Shown here piece after piece: positions 51,366-61,219 of a stretch of DNA of 64,000 bases. The stretch is from the NCBI GenBank assembly GCA_023511625.1, contig JAIMBD010000014.1, positions 1 to 64,000 of the forward strand. Direction: 5' to 3'. Below the pieces are notes generated by a model, which worked only from the letters and a program-made list of their open reading frames with translations, searched no databases and had not been told where the DNA came from. Origin of the DNA: Bacillota bacterium (GTDB taxonomy: Bacteria; Bacillota; Sulfobacillia; Sulfobacillales; Sulfobacillaceae). A program made the translations under genes and the position numbers. The first letter of the stretch is position 1; each line of letters opens with the position of its first letter.

Positions 51366-52883
51366 TCAGTGGCGGAAGTGGCGCTCGTCGGTAAACAACA
51401 GCGTGATCCCCGCGGCTTGGGCCGCGTCGATCGACTCCTGGTCCCGCACCGATCCCCCCGGTTGGACCACGACTGCGATCCCTGCCGCGCGCGCCGCCTC
51501 GATGACGTCCCCAAAGGGGAAAAACCCATCGGAGGCCAAGACGGCACCCTGGGCGTAGGATCCGGCCCGCTCAAGGGCTTGGCGGGCGGCGTCGATGCGG
51601 TTGGTCTGTCCCCCGCCGATGCCACGCGTCACCCCGTCGCGGACCACCACCACGGCGTTCGACTTCACAAAGGCGGCAGCCTTCCAGGCCAGCGCGATGT
51701 CCAAGGCCATCGCCTGCGGCACTTCAGGGCCTGCCACGCGCCGGAACCGCGCCGGGTCCACGTCAAAGCGATCCGCTGCCTGGACCAAAAGCCCCCCGCT
51801 GATCCGCCGCACCTCTTCGGCAGGCGCGCCGGCCGTCGCCTGGAGCACCCGCAGGTTCGGCTTTTGCTCGAGCACCCGTAAGGCCTCCGGCTGGAATTGA
51901 GGACCAACGACCACTTCCAGAAAGAGGTCCACCAGGCGACGCGCCGCCGCTTCATCGACCGGGGCGTTGAAGGCCACGATGCCGCCAAAGATCGAAACCG
52001 GGTCGGCATCCCGGGCGCGTTGGAAGGCCTCGGCCGGCGTAGACGCCACCGCCGCCGCACAGGGCGTCTGGTGTTTGACTGCCACTGCTGAGACCAGAGG
52101 AAGCTCGGTGACCAGTCGCCAAGCCACCTCGGCATCGGCCAGGTTGTTGTAGGACAGGGGCTTGCCCTGCACAAGCTCAGCCGTAGCCACACCTGCTTCC
52201 CCCGGTACAGTGTACAGGACCGCCGATTGGTGCGGGTTCTCGCCGTAGCGCAGGGGCTGCCCGCGCCCCCCGGGCATGGCCCAATAGCGGGGATACGGCG
52301 CCACCGGGCTCCATCGGCTCAGAGCGCGCGCAATCACGGCGTCGTAGTAGGCCATGTGGTAAAAGGCCGAGGTGGCCCAGGCCAGCCGCTCGGCATCGCT
52401 CCAAGCGTCTAAGGGACGCGCCATCAGGGCTGGATACTGGGCAGGGTCCGTGGCTACCAGCACGTTCCGCCAGTTCTTGGCAGCTGCCCGGATCAACGAG
52501 ACGCCGCCGATGTCGATCTCTTCCACCAGCTGGTCAAGGTCGGCTCCGGTTTCCCACCGTGCCTCAAAAGGATAGAGGTTCACCACCACCAGCGCGATGC
52601 GCGGCGCCTCGACCTGAAGGCGATCGGCCCGGTCCCGCTCATCCTCCCGCGACAACAGGCCGGCGTAAATCCGCGGGTGCAGCGTCTTGACCCGACCGCC
52701 CAAGAGTTCTGAAAAGCCGGTCCAGCGCTCGAGCGGTTCCACCGCCAACCCTGCCGCCTCCAGGTGGCGGGCCGTGCCCCCGCTGGCTGCGAGATTCAAT
52801 CCCGCGCTACGCGCCCAGCGCGCCACCTCCACGATCCCCGCCTTGTCGTGGACGCTGAAAAGCGCCCATCGCTGTTCAGCCAT
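51366..52883 (-). CDS. purH: Bifunctional AICAR transformylase/IMP cyclohydrolase
   Basis: 505 residues, carrying out the last two steps to IMP. N-terminal cyclohydrolase part: ALFSVHDKAGIVEVARWA, NLAASGGTARHLEAAGL, RVKTLHPRIYAGLL. C-terminal transformylase part: LRYGENPHQSAVLYT, the catalytic Lys-His of AVKHQTPCAAAV, SDGFFPFGDVIEAA and the final LLFTDERHFRH. Start and length are as in the family. Confidence 0.96.
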   Translation of the reverse strand: MAEQRWALFSVHDKAGIVEVARWARSAGLNLAASGGTARHLEAAGLAVEPLERWTGFSELLGGRVKTLHPRIYAGLLSREDERDRADRLQVEAPRIALVVVNLYPFEARWETGADLDQLVEEIDIGGVSLIRAAAKNWRNVLVATDPAQYPALMARPLDAWSDAERLAWATSAFYHMAYYDAVIARALSRWSPVAPYPRYWAMPGGRGQPLRYGENPHQSAVLYTVPGEAGVATAELVQGKPLSYNNLADAEVAWRLVTELPLVSAVAVKHQTPCAAAVASTPAEAFQRARDADPVSIFGGIVAFNAPVDEAAARRLVDLFLEVVVGPQFQPEALRVLEQKPNLRVLQATAGAPAEEVRRISGGLLVQAADRFDVDPARFRRVAGPEVPQAMALDIALAWKAAAFVKSNAVVVVRDGVTRGIGGGQTNRIDAARQALERAGSYAQGAVLASDGFFPFGDVIEAARAAGIAVVVQPGGSVRDQESIDAAQAAGITLLFTDERHFRH

Positions 52884-52923
52884 CTTGTCCCTCCTGCCCT
52901 TGGCCGAGCTTGGGCTCGACCGT

Positions 52924-53562
52924 CTACTGCTTGGCTTCGCCCCCGCCCCATAAGAAATGATCGGGGAAGGCGCCGGCGGCCCCCGCCACTTCTACCCGTC
53001 GCCCGTCGACGCGGATGAGGCCGGCGTCAAACGCCTTGACCACCGCCGGGAACAGGCGGTGTTCGACTGCATGCACGCGGGCCGCCAGCCGAGATGGGTC
53101 GTCATCGGGCGCCACCGGCACCGGGCACTGCGCCACGATGGGCCCGGTATCGTGCCCCTCGTCGACCACATGGACCGTCACCCCCGTCCAGCGCACGCCG
53201 CCGGCCAAGGCCTGATCGACCCCATCCAGTCCTGGAAATGCCGGCAACAACGAGGGATGCACGTTGAGGATGCGATTTTTGTACGCCGCCACGGTCTTGG
53301 GGTCCAACCAGCGCAGGAACCCCGCCAAGGCCACCGCCTCGACTCGGTAGTCGGCGAGAATGCTGCGCAGAGCTTCTCCGTAAGCGGCGCGGTCGGGGTA
53401 GTCGCGCGGCAACAGGACTATGGCGGGGACCCCCCACCGGGCGGCGATGTCGAGCGCCCCCACTCCTTGACGGTGGGAAACCACCACCACCACCTCGATG
53501 CCGGCCTCCAACAGGGCCCGGAGGTTGGTCCCCTGACCGCCGACCAACACCCCCCACTTCAC
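52924..53562 (-). CDS. purN: Phosphoribosylglycinamide formyltransferase
   Basis: 212 residues. Transfers the formyl group of 10-formyl-THF to GAR. VLVGGQGTNLRALLEAG at the start, then IVLLPRDYPDR and NVHPSLLPAFPGLDGVDQAL with the catalytic Asn-His and VHVVDEGHDTGPIVAQ with Asp. The start is GTG 53562 in a GTGA overlap with purM; the longer upstream frame lies inside purM. Confidence 0.94.
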   Translation of the reverse strand: MKWGVLVGGQGTNLRALLEAGIEVVVVVSHRQGVGALDIAARWGVPAIVLLPRDYPDRAAYGEALRSILADYRVEAVALAGFLRWLDPKTVAAYKNRILNVHPSLLPAFPGLDGVDQALAGGVRWTGVTVHVVDEGHDTGPIVAQCPVPVAPDDDPSRLAARVHAVEHRLFPAVVKAFDAGLIRVDGRRVEVAGAAGAFPDHFLWGGGEAKQ

Positions 53563-54563
53563 GCCCACTCCACTCCTTCCCCCGGCACGACTTCCCCCAC
53601 GGCGAACGCCGGAATCCCTGCCGCCCCCAAGTGTTGTTGCACCCTGGCCAGGCGTTCGGGCGGCACCAGGAGCACAAAACCGAGGCCGCAGTTGAAGGTG
53701 CGGCGCATCTCCTCCTCCGGCACGGCCCCGAGCCGAGCAAGCCAGAACATCAAGGGAGGCACCGGCCACGACGTGGGCCGCAGTCGCACCCCCAGCCCCC
53801 GCGGCAACGCCCGCGGCAGGTTCTCGGTCAAGCCGCCGCCGGTGATATGTGCCATCCCCACCACGGTGCCATCTGTCAACAGGGGCAGCACTGCGCCGAC
53901 GTAGATGCGGGTGGGACGCAAGAGCGCCTGTCCCAAAGGCACGGCTTCCCCGGATTCGGGGTACACGCGATCGAGGTCCAGCGACGCGGCCCGGATGATG
54001 GCGCGGATGAGGCTGAATCCATTGGCATGAAAACCCGATGACGCCAGACCAACCGCCAGGTCTCCGGGCGCGGGGTCCCGCGGGCGCTGCCAGATCACCT
54101 CACCCACGGCAAACCCCGCCAGATCCATTCCCTCCGCGCCGTACACGTCAGGCATCTCGGCCGTCTCGCCGCCCAACAGCGCACATCCCGCCTCTTGGCA
54201 GCCGACGGCCACGCCCTCCAGTACCCGCTCCAGGCGGTCAGGGTTCACGCGCCCCACCGCGATGTAATCCAAAAAAAACAGGGGGCGACCACCCGCTGCC
54301 AACACGTCGTTGACGTTCATGGCCACGAGATCGATTCCGATGGTGTCAAATCGGTCGAGTGCCTGCGCAAGCAGGATTTTCGTCCCCACTCCGTCGGCCC
54401 CTGCCACCAAATCGCCGGCCCCCTGCCACCGGTAGCGGCCGGCGAAGCCCCCGATCCCTTCGACCACCTCCGGCGGCTGCGGAAATCGGGTGAGGAGCTG
54501 CCGGATCCGGCGTACCACCTCATTGCCCGCCTCGATGTCGACCCCCGCTTGGCGGTAGTCCAT
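53559..54563 (-). CDS. purM: Phosphoribosylformylglycinamidine cyclo-ligase (AIR synthetase)
   Basis: 334 residues from ATG 54563 (GAAGGAGG upstream). Closes the imidazole ring. YRQAGVDIEAGNEVVRRI, LVAGADGVGTKILLAQ, DLVAMNVNDVLAAGGRPLFF and GGETAEMPDVY are the family signatures. Located between purF and purN as in Bacillus. Confidence 0.95.
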   Translation of the reverse strand: MDYRQAGVDIEAGNEVVRRIRQLLTRFPQPPEVVEGIGGFAGRYRWQGAGDLVAGADGVGTKILLAQALDRFDTIGIDLVAMNVNDVLAAGGRPLFFLDYIAVGRVNPDRLERVLEGVAVGCQEAGCALLGGETAEMPDVYGAEGMDLAGFAVGEVIWQRPRDPAPGDLAVGLASSGFHANGFSLIRAIIRAASLDLDRVYPESGEAVPLGQALLRPTRIYVGAVLPLLTDGTVVGMAHITGGGLTENLPRALPRGLGVRLRPTSWPVPPLMFWLARLGAVPEEEMRRTFNCGLGFVLLVPPERLARVQQHLGAAGIPAFAVGEVVPGEGVEWA

Positions 54564-54597
54564 GCTGTGCCCTCCTTCGGTAGCGCTTCCCGGACCC

Positions 54598-55983
54598 TCA
54601 GGCCCGCGTCGCCGGCTCGGCGACCCCCGGCACCGGCACCGGATATCCCCCGCCAAAACAGGCCAGGCACCAGCGATGCTCTCCCAACGCCGCCTTCAAC
54701 CCGTCCAAGGAGAGGTAAGCCAAGGTATCGGCGCCCACCATCGCGCGCACCTCCTCGACGCTCATGTTGCGGGCCGCAAGCTCCGTCGCCCGCGAGGTGT
54801 CAATGCCATAATGGCAAGGGTGGGTGTAGGGCGGCGAAGCAATGCGCATGTGGACCTCCCGCGCCCCCGCCTCGCGCAAGAGTTGCACCAGGCGGCGCGA
54901 GGTGGTGCCCCGCACCAAGGAGTCGTCGACCAACACCACCCGGCGGTTGCGCACCACTTCCGGCACCGCCGATAGCTTTAACTGCACGCCCATCTCCCGA
55001 TCTTGCTGGCGCGGGGCGATAAAGGTGCGCGCGATGTAGCGGTTTTTCACGAGTCCGAAGTCGAAGGGGATGCCGGCCGTCTCGGCGTAACCCATGGCTG
55101 CAGGGAGGCTGGAGTCTGGAACCCCCACCACCACATCGGCCGGCACCGGCGCCTCTTCCGCCAAGCGATGCCCAAGGGCCCGACGCCCCACATGAGCCGA
55201 TCGGCCGTCGATCCGGGAGTCGGCGCGGGCAAAGTAGATCACCTCAAAGGCGCACGGCATAGGCGGCGCCACGGGGGCAAAGCGGAAGCTCAAAACCCCC
55301 TCCGGCCCGATCTCCAAGAGCTCACCCGGAGCCACTTCGCGTTCGAAGTGGGCCCCGATCGTATCCAGAGCGCAGGTCTCCGAGGCCACCACCACGGCTC
55401 CGCGGTCGGTGCGCCCTAAGACCAGCGGGCGGATGCCCAAAGGGTCGCGAGCCGCGAAGATCTGTCGCCGAGTCAATACGCCGAAGGCAAATCCCCCTTG
55501 CAGTGCGCCCAGGCTTTCTAGCAACGCCTCCCGCACCCCTTCCCGTCGGCTGCGGGCGATTAGATGGGCCAAGACCTCGCTGTCCGTGGTCCCTTGGAAC
55601 ACCGCACCGGCTCGCTCCAACTCGGCCTTGAGCCCTGGCGCGTTGACCACGTTGCCGTTGTGCGCCAAGGCCAACGGTCCAAATCGGGTGCGCATCAACA
55701 GCGGTTGGGCGTTGATCACCGTCGACTCGCCAAACGTCGAATAGCGCACGTGTCCCAAGGCCGCTCGGCCGGAGCGCGCCGCCTCTACCTCCGGTCGCAG
55801 GACCTCCGTCACCAATCCCATTCCCTTGTGGACGGTGACGTCGCCGTCTGGTCCCACCACTGCGATCCCGGCGCTTTCCTGCCCCCGGTGCTGCAGGCTG
55901 AAGATGCCCCAATAGGTCTTGAGCGCTGCCTCGTCATCGCCAAAGATAGCGAACACTCCGCACGCCTCTCGCGGTCCTGCCAT
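54598..55983 (-). CDS. purF: Amidophosphoribosyltransferase
   Basis: 461 residues. Commits PRPP to purine synthesis. It is made with a short propeptide; Cys8 in REACGVFAIFG becomes the N-terminal glutaminase nucleophile. GHVRYSTFGES, the Fe-S type cysteines including the C-terminal CLACFGGGYP, and the PRPP motif VVLVDDSLVRGTTSRRL show the B. subtilis-type enzyme with [4Fe-4S] cluster. ATG 55983 lies 15 bases after purL and is chosen over the longer frame because of the propeptide pattern. Confidence 0.95.
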   Translation of the reverse strand: MAGPREACGVFAIFGDDEAALKTYWGIFSLQHRGQESAGIAVVGPDGDVTVHKGMGLVTEVLRPEVEAARSGRAALGHVRYSTFGESTVINAQPLLMRTRFGPLALAHNGNVVNAPGLKAELERAGAVFQGTTDSEVLAHLIARSRREGVREALLESLGALQGGFAFGVLTRRQIFAARDPLGIRPLVLGRTDRGAVVVASETCALDTIGAHFEREVAPGELLEIGPEGVLSFRFAPVAPPMPCAFEVIYFARADSRIDGRSAHVGRRALGHRLAEEAPVPADVVVGVPDSSLPAAMGYAETAGIPFDFGLVKNRYIARTFIAPRQQDREMGVQLKLSAVPEVVRNRRVVLVDDSLVRGTTSRRLVQLLREAGAREVHMRIASPPYTHPCHYGIDTSRATELAARNMSVEEVRAMVGADTLAYLSLDGLKAALGEHRWCLACFGGGYPVPVPGVAEPATRA

Positions 55984-55997
55984 GGCTCGCCCTCCCC

Positions 55998-58190
55998 TCA
56001 ACTGTGGGACGGCCGCGGCGCCTGCACCCGACTGCGGTACGCCGCCCACAACGCCGCCAACGACCAGCTCCACCCCTGGGTCCCGGCCTGCAAGGACAAG
56101 ACCGGATCAGGCCAGGTCTCCCCCAATTCCAGGTACGCCACGGCAGCGGCCTCGGCACCCGCCTGGAACGCGCGCCACGCCCCCGGCCTGATGGCCACCA
56201 ACGCCTGTCCTGCCACCTCGCTGAAAAGTCGCCCCACCAACGCCTGAGGTTCGAGGGCGATCGCAGCGCCAGGCCCCTCGGGGCCCAACATTTTGACCAG
56301 GGCCGCCGCCAGCCCTCCATCGCCGACGGTGCGCACACAAAACGCCCCCTCTGGCAGGCGGGCCAAGAGCGCGCGCAACCGCCGCAGGCGTTGGGGGATC
56401 ACCGTCAGGTCGGGCCGGGGATAGGCTCCCAAGTTCCCCCTCATGTATGCCCAGACGCTGCCGCCGAGTCCCGGCACTGTAGGGGGGTTGACCAAAACCA
56501 GCCGCCATCCCGCCTCGGGCACCCGGTCTGGCCATGGCCGCGTGGGGTGGTCGTGGCGGCCCACGGCGCCGATCACCGCCGTCGGCCAGATCGCCCGGCC
56601 CTCGGTCTCGTTGTGAAAGGAGACGTTGCCGCCGGTTACCGGCACCGCAAAGGCCGTGGCGGCATCCCGGATCCCCCCGACCAAGTCCAAAAACTCGCGC
56701 CAGACCGCCGGTCGGTTGGGGTTGCCGCAATTGATGCCATCGGTCAAACCCAAAGGCTCAGAATCCTGTAGCAGCACGGCGCCTATGGCCCGCGCCACGG
56801 CCCCCGCCCCTCCGGCCCAAGCGTCGGCCGCTGCCCAGCGCCCGGGCCCACTGAGGGCGAGCGTCACTCCAACTGGCGCCTCGTGCAGGCACAGGACGGC
56901 CACATCGTGGTCGGGCCCCCACACGGTGCGGGTCTGGATCATCCAATCATAACGGCGGTAGATGTATTCCCGGTCGCGGACGTCAGGATGGGCCAACACC
57001 TGAGGCAACCATTCTGGCTGAAAGGCTGGCTCCTCCAGCGCCAGGGCCGGCGCCGGCCGCGGCCATCGAGCATCTTCTGGCACCGTCCGCACCGGACAGC
57101 CCCCGGCCAGCGCGCTGGCCGCCACTTCCGCCACCACCGCGCCGTGCCAGCGCAGGCGCAAGATGTCCTCGTCCACCACCCGCCCCACCGGGATCAACTC
57201 CAAGTCCCAACGGCGCACAGCGTCCGCGACCACGGCCGCCCCGGCCTCGGGCACCACCAACAGCATCCGCTCTTGGGTCTCCGACAGCATGATTTCGTAC
57301 GGCGTCATGCTGGCCTCGCGCAGCGGGACCCGGTCGAGGTCTAGCTCCATGCCGCAATGGGACCGGTACGCCACTTCCGCACTGGCCGAGGTCAACCCGG
57401 CCGCGCCCAGGTCTTGCACCGCTTGCACCCATCCGGTGGCGATGGCCGCCAGGGTTGCCTCCATCAACCGCTTTCCGGTGAAGGGATCGCCGACCTGCAC
57501 GGTGGGCCGCATCGATTCCACCGCCTCGGGATGCTCGGAGAAGTCTTGGGACGCCAAAAGGCTGGCCCCGTGGATCCCGTCGCGGCCGGTAGGCTGGCCG
57601 ACCAGGTACACTCGGGATCCGGACCGGGCCCCGGCGCTCGACATCAGGCTGGCCTCCCGAACCAGGCCGGCGCACAAGACGTTGACCAACGGGTTGCCGG
57701 CATAACCGGCCCCGAAGTAGACTTCGCCGCCTACTGTGGGCACCCCGATCGAGTTGCCGTAGTTGCCCACCCCCTCCACCACACCGTCCAAGAGCCGTTC
57801 GGAGGCCGGTTCGGGCCCAAACCGCAACGAGTCCATCAAGGCAATGGGGCGCGCCCCCATCGCCACCACGTCGCGGATGATTCCCCCGACCCCGGTGGCT
57901 GCACCTTGGACCGGCTCCACGTAGGATGGATGGTTGTGCGACTCGACCTTGAAGGCCAGAAGCCAGTCATCCCACAGCCGCACCACGCCCGCGTTGCCGC
58001 CCGGCCCCGCCACCACTGCCGGACCGCGTTGGGGCAACGTCGCCAGCGCCGATTTCGAACTCTTGTAGCTGCAATGCTCCGACCACAACGCTCCAAACAG
58101 CCCCAGTTCCAATGGGTTGGGAGCCCGGCCGAGCCGCTCACACACCGCCTCGTATTCTGCCTCGGTCAACCCCACGTCTTGCGGCCCCAT
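55998..58190 (-). CDS. purL: Phosphoribosylformylglycinamidine synthase, small-type PurL subunit
   Basis: 730 residues. The FGAM synthase catalytic subunit of the three-part system (PurL + PurQ + PurS) of Gram-positives and archaea. LGLFGALWSEHCSYKSSK, GPGGNAGVVRLWDDWL, SHNHPSYVEPVQGAATGVGG, GGEVYFGAGYAGNPLVNVLC and PVTGGNVSFHNET are the conserved ATP- and substrate-site blocks. The start at 58190 follows the purQ stop by one base. The length excludes the large enterobacterial PurL. Confidence 0.95.
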   Translation of the reverse strand: MGPQDVGLTEAEYEAVCERLGRAPNPLELGLFGALWSEHCSYKSSKSALATLPQRGPAVVAGPGGNAGVVRLWDDWLLAFKVESHNHPSYVEPVQGAATGVGGIIRDVVAMGARPIALMDSLRFGPEPASERLLDGVVEGVGNYGNSIGVPTVGGEVYFGAGYAGNPLVNVLCAGLVREASLMSSAGARSGSRVYLVGQPTGRDGIHGASLLASQDFSEHPEAVESMRPTVQVGDPFTGKRLMEATLAAIATGWVQAVQDLGAAGLTSASAEVAYRSHCGMELDLDRVPLREASMTPYEIMLSETQERMLLVVPEAGAAVVADAVRRWDLELIPVGRVVDEDILRLRWHGAVVAEVAASALAGGCPVRTVPEDARWPRPAPALALEEPAFQPEWLPQVLAHPDVRDREYIYRRYDWMIQTRTVWGPDHDVAVLCLHEAPVGVTLALSGPGRWAAADAWAGGAGAVARAIGAVLLQDSEPLGLTDGINCGNPNRPAVWREFLDLVGGIRDAATAFAVPVTGGNVSFHNETEGRAIWPTAVIGAVGRHDHPTRPWPDRVPEAGWRLVLVNPPTVPGLGGSVWAYMRGNLGAYPRPDLTVIPQRLRRLRALLARLPEGAFCVRTVGDGGLAAALVKMLGPEGPGAAIALEPQALVGRLFSEVAGQALVAIRPGAWRAFQAGAEAAAVAYLELGETWPDPVLSLQAGTQGWSWSLAALWAAYRSRVQAPRPSHS

Positions 58191-58191
58191 A

Positions 58192-58884
58192 CTATTCCCC
58201 TTCACTCGCGAGCCAGGCCCGCAAAAAGCGCAACCCGTCTTCTGACCCCAGGTATGCCGCCACGGCACGCTCAGGGTGAGGCATCAGCCCCATCACCCGC
58301 CCACGACATATCCCCGCCACCTGGTCCATCGACCCGTTGGGGTTGTACTCGTCCCCCACGGCGCCGTCTGGACCGCAGTACTGGAGAAAGACCGCGCCTT
58401 CCTGCCAGAGCCGGTCCAGTTCCGCCCGCGGCAGGGTGAAGGCCCCCTCGCGATGGGCGATGGGCAGACGAAACCGCGTGCCCGGACGAAATTCGGGCCA
58501 GTGCAAAGGAGCCGTGGCCACCCGAACCCATTCCCACGTGCACCGAAACCGCCCGTCGCGATTGGGCCGCAAAGCTCCCGGCAACAACCCGCGCTCGCAG
58601 AGGATCTGAAACCCGTTGCAAATTCCGAGCACCGTGAGCCGCCCCGTGGCCACCCCGTCCTCGACAGCGTCCATGATCGGGGCCCGGGCCGCCAATGCCC
58701 CGCTGCGCAGGTAGTCGCCATACGAAAAGCCGCCAGGCAACACCACACGCCGCGCCTCCCCAAGGTCGCGGTCCCGGTACCACCGCCGCACCACCGGCAC
58801 GCCCAACCGCCCAAGGGCCATCACCGTGTCGTCATCGCAGTTGGAACCGGGGAAGGTGATGACAGCCACCGCCTCGGTGCTCAC
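58192..58884 (-). CDS. purQ: Phosphoribosylformylglycinamidine synthase, glutaminase subunit
   Basis: 230 residues. Class I glutamine amidotransferase delivering ammonia to PurL. FPGSNCDDDTVMAL, LPGGFSYGDYLRSGALA, nucleophile Cys89 in LGICNGFQIL, and the His-x-Glu in LMPHPERAV. GTG start overlaps the purS stop as GTGA. Confidence 0.95.
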   Translation of the reverse strand: MSTEAVAVITFPGSNCDDDTVMALGRLGVPVVRRWYRDRDLGEARRVVLPGGFSYGDYLRSGALAARAPIMDAVEDGVATGRLTVLGICNGFQILCERGLLPGALRPNRDGRFRCTWEWVRVATAPLHWPEFRPGTRFRLPIAHREGAFTLPRAELDRLWQEGAVFLQYCGPDGAVGDEYNPNGSMDQVAGICRGRVMGLMPHPERAVAAYLGSEDGLRFLRAWLASEGE

Positions 58885-59132
58885 GGCTCGACCGCCACCT
58901 CAAACGTCTCCAACACCGGATTGGCCAAAAGCCGCCGCGCCGCTGCCTCGGCCAACGCGCGCGCACTCTCTGGCCCGTCCGCCGCCACTTCAAGGTCGAC
59001 GAGGCGGCCGAGGCGCACACTTTCGACCCCGGTCATGCCCATCTGGTCCAAAACGCCTGCCACTGCCTGGCCCGCCGGGTCCAAGACTTCGGGCTTCAGG
59101 CGAATCGCCACCACCACCCGATACCGGTTCAT
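58881..59132 (-). CDS. purS: Phosphoribosylformylglycinamidine synthase, PurS subunit
   Basis: 83 residues from ATG 59132, which overlaps the purC stop as ATGA. PurS bridges PurL and PurQ. YRVVVAIRLKPEVLDPAGQA, then VESVRLGRLVDLEV is the typical beta-alpha-beta unit. The longer upstream frame lies inside purC. Confidence 0.93.
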   Translation of the reverse strand: MNRYRVVVAIRLKPEVLDPAGQAVAGVLDQMGMTGVESVRLGRLVDLEVAADGPESARALAEAAARRLLANPVLETFEVAVEP

Positions 59133-59833
59133 TGCATCACTCTCGCCAACACCTGGCGATACGCTTCGGCAACGCCTCCAAGGTCCCGGCGGAACCGGTC
59201 CTTGTCCAACTTTTCCAACGTGGCTTGGTCCCACAGGCGGCAGGTATCGGGGGAAATTTCGTCTCCGAGGCACAACCGGTCTTGATCCCATCCGAATTCG
59301 AGTTTGAAGTCGACCAAGATGAGGCCGCGGTCGGCGAAAAACCGGCTCAGCACTTGGTTGATGCGCCGCGCCTCGCTCCGCAGTGCCTCCACCACTGCTG
59401 GCGGTGCCAATTCCAACGCCCGCACGTGGTCGTCGTTCAACAAGGGATCCCCGAGCGCATCGTTCTTGTAATACAGTTCGACCACCGGCTCCTTGAGTGC
59501 GGTGCCCTCCGCCAGCCCTGTGCGCTGGTGCAGCGAACCGGCGACGCGGTTTCGCACCACTACTTCCAAAGGAATCATGCGCAGCCGACGCACCCGTAAG
59601 GTGCGCTCATCCACGGTCCCCAAGTAGTGGGTCGGTACCCCCGCTTGCTCCAAGACCGTGAACAGGCGTGCCGAGACTTGGCTATTGACGATGCCCTTGT
59701 CGGCAATTTGGCCGCGCTTTTGCCCGTTGAAGGCCGTGGCGTCATCCTTAAACTCTACCCACAGCTCGTCCGGCCGGTCTCCGACATACACCTTCTTGGC
59801 CTTTCCTTCATACAGCAAGGCACGCTGGCTCAT
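59129..59833 (-). CDS. purC: SAICAR synthase
   Basis: 234 residues. Condenses CAIR with aspartate. LLYEGKAKKVYV at the start, FKDDATAFNGQKRGQI, RRLRMIPLEVVVRNRVAGS and LVDFKLEFGWD are the PurC signatures. ATGA overlap with purB upstream. Confidence 0.95.
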   Translation of the reverse strand: MSQRALLYEGKAKKVYVGDRPDELWVEFKDDATAFNGQKRGQIADKGIVNSQVSARLFTVLEQAGVPTHYLGTVDERTLRVRRLRMIPLEVVVRNRVAGSLHQRTGLAEGTALKEPVVELYYKNDALGDPLLNDDHVRALELAPPAVVEALRSEARRINQVLSRFFADRGLILVDFKLEFGWDQDRLCLGDEISPDTCRLWDQATLEKLDKDRFRRDLGGVAEAYRQVLARVMQ

Positions 59834-61173
59834 GCCCCTTCCCCCTCTCCGCTCCTGCCGACCTCGGCCGACGGCGCTTCAATCCCGATGCGCCGGTAGA
59901 TCTCGTCCACGTACTGCATGTAGGGCTGCACCGAAAACAGTTCCGCCAATTCCCTGGGAACCAGGCGCGCCTGGACTTCGGGATCGGATTCCAGCCGCTG
60001 GCGAAAAGTCCGGGTCGGGTCTTGAGCTGCAGCCATGGCATGCCGTTGCACCACGTCGTAGGCCGCCTCGCGCGTCATGCCGGCCTCGACGAGTTTAAGG
60101 AGGACGCGTTGCGAGAAGACCAAGCCTCCCGTGGCCTCGATGTTGGCCGCCATGCGCTGGGGACGCACCACCAGCCCCTCTAGGATGCGCGCCATCTGGG
60201 CCAACATGTAATCGGCCAGCATGGTGGCATCCGGCAGGATGACCCGTTCCACCGAAGAATGCGAGATATCCCGCTCGTGCCAGAGCGCAATGTCTTCCAA
60301 GGCCGGCACTACGTAACCGCGCAGGAGGCGACTTAGGCCCACGATCTGCTCGCACTTGACCGGATTGCGCTTGTGCGGCATGGCAGACGATCCCCGCTGG
60401 CCGGCAGCGAACGGCTCCTCGACTTCCCCCACCTCGGTTCGCTGCAGGTGGCGGATTTCGGTCGCGATTTTCTCCAACGTCCCCCCCAAGATGGCCAAGG
60501 CCGCAATCACCTCGGCGTGGCGGTCACGTTGCAACACCTGGGTGGAGAGGGGGGCCGGACGCAATCCCAGCCGTTTCGCCACATATTCCTCCACAGCCGG
60601 GGGGACATTGGCATAATTGCCCACTGCTCCCGAAATTTTGATCACGGCCAGGTTTTCCCGTGCGCGCGCCACCCGATCCCGATCCCGGCGAAGCTCGAGC
60701 CACCAAAGGGCCGCCTTCAGCCCAAAGCTGGTGGGCTCGGCGTGCATGCCGTGCGTGCGCCCCATGATCGGCGTCCACTTGTGCGCCAGCGCCAGTCGCC
60801 GCGCCGCTTCCGCCACCGCCTCGATCCCTTGCAGGATTCGATCGAGCGCTTCCACCGCCAAGGAGGACAACGCTGTGTCCACCACATCGGTCGACGTCAA
60901 CCCGAAATGGAGATATTTGGCATCCTCCGGATCTACCGTCTCTCCCACGGCGCTGAGAAACGCCAGGACATCGTGATGGTAGCGCGCTTCGTAAAACGCC
61001 ACCCGATCCGGGTCGACCCGCGCCGCGGAAAGTCGCTCCGCCACCCCGCGCGGAATCGCTCCCAGGGTCTCCCAGGCCTCTACCGCCAACTGCTCCACCT
61101 TGAGCCAGCGGGCGTACCGATTCCGATCCGACCACAGCGCCCGCATCTCGGGACGGCTGTAGCGATCGATCAT
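59830..61173 (-). CDS. purB: Adenylosuccinate lyase
   Basis: 447 residues. Works twice in purine synthesis (SAICAR and adenylosuccinate cleavage). YSRPEMRALWSDRNRYARWL at the start, GLTSTDVVDTALS, MGRTHGMHAEP with the catalytic His, and the fumarase-superfamily loop GSSAMPHKRNPVKCEQI with the catalytic Ser. GGGAAGGGAG lies upstream. It follows guaA after 46 bases. Confidence 0.96.
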   Translation of the reverse strand: MIDRYSRPEMRALWSDRNRYARWLKVEQLAVEAWETLGAIPRGVAERLSAARVDPDRVAFYEARYHHDVLAFLSAVGETVDPEDAKYLHFGLTSTDVVDTALSSLAVEALDRILQGIEAVAEAARRLALAHKWTPIMGRTHGMHAEPTSFGLKAALWWLELRRDRDRVARARENLAVIKISGAVGNYANVPPAVEEYVAKRLGLRPAPLSTQVLQRDRHAEVIAALAILGGTLEKIATEIRHLQRTEVGEVEEPFAAGQRGSSAMPHKRNPVKCEQIVGLSRLLRGYVVPALEDIALWHERDISHSSVERVILPDATMLADYMLAQMARILEGLVVRPQRMAANIEATGGLVFSQRVLLKLVEAGMTREAAYDVVQRHAMAAAQDPTRTFRQRLESDPEVQARLVPRELAELFSVQPYMQYVDEIYRRIGIEAPSAEVGRSGEGEGA

Positions 61174-61219
61174 GGATTTCTCCCTTCCCTTCTTTGCGGT
61201 TTACGGGGTCGCTCGCGCT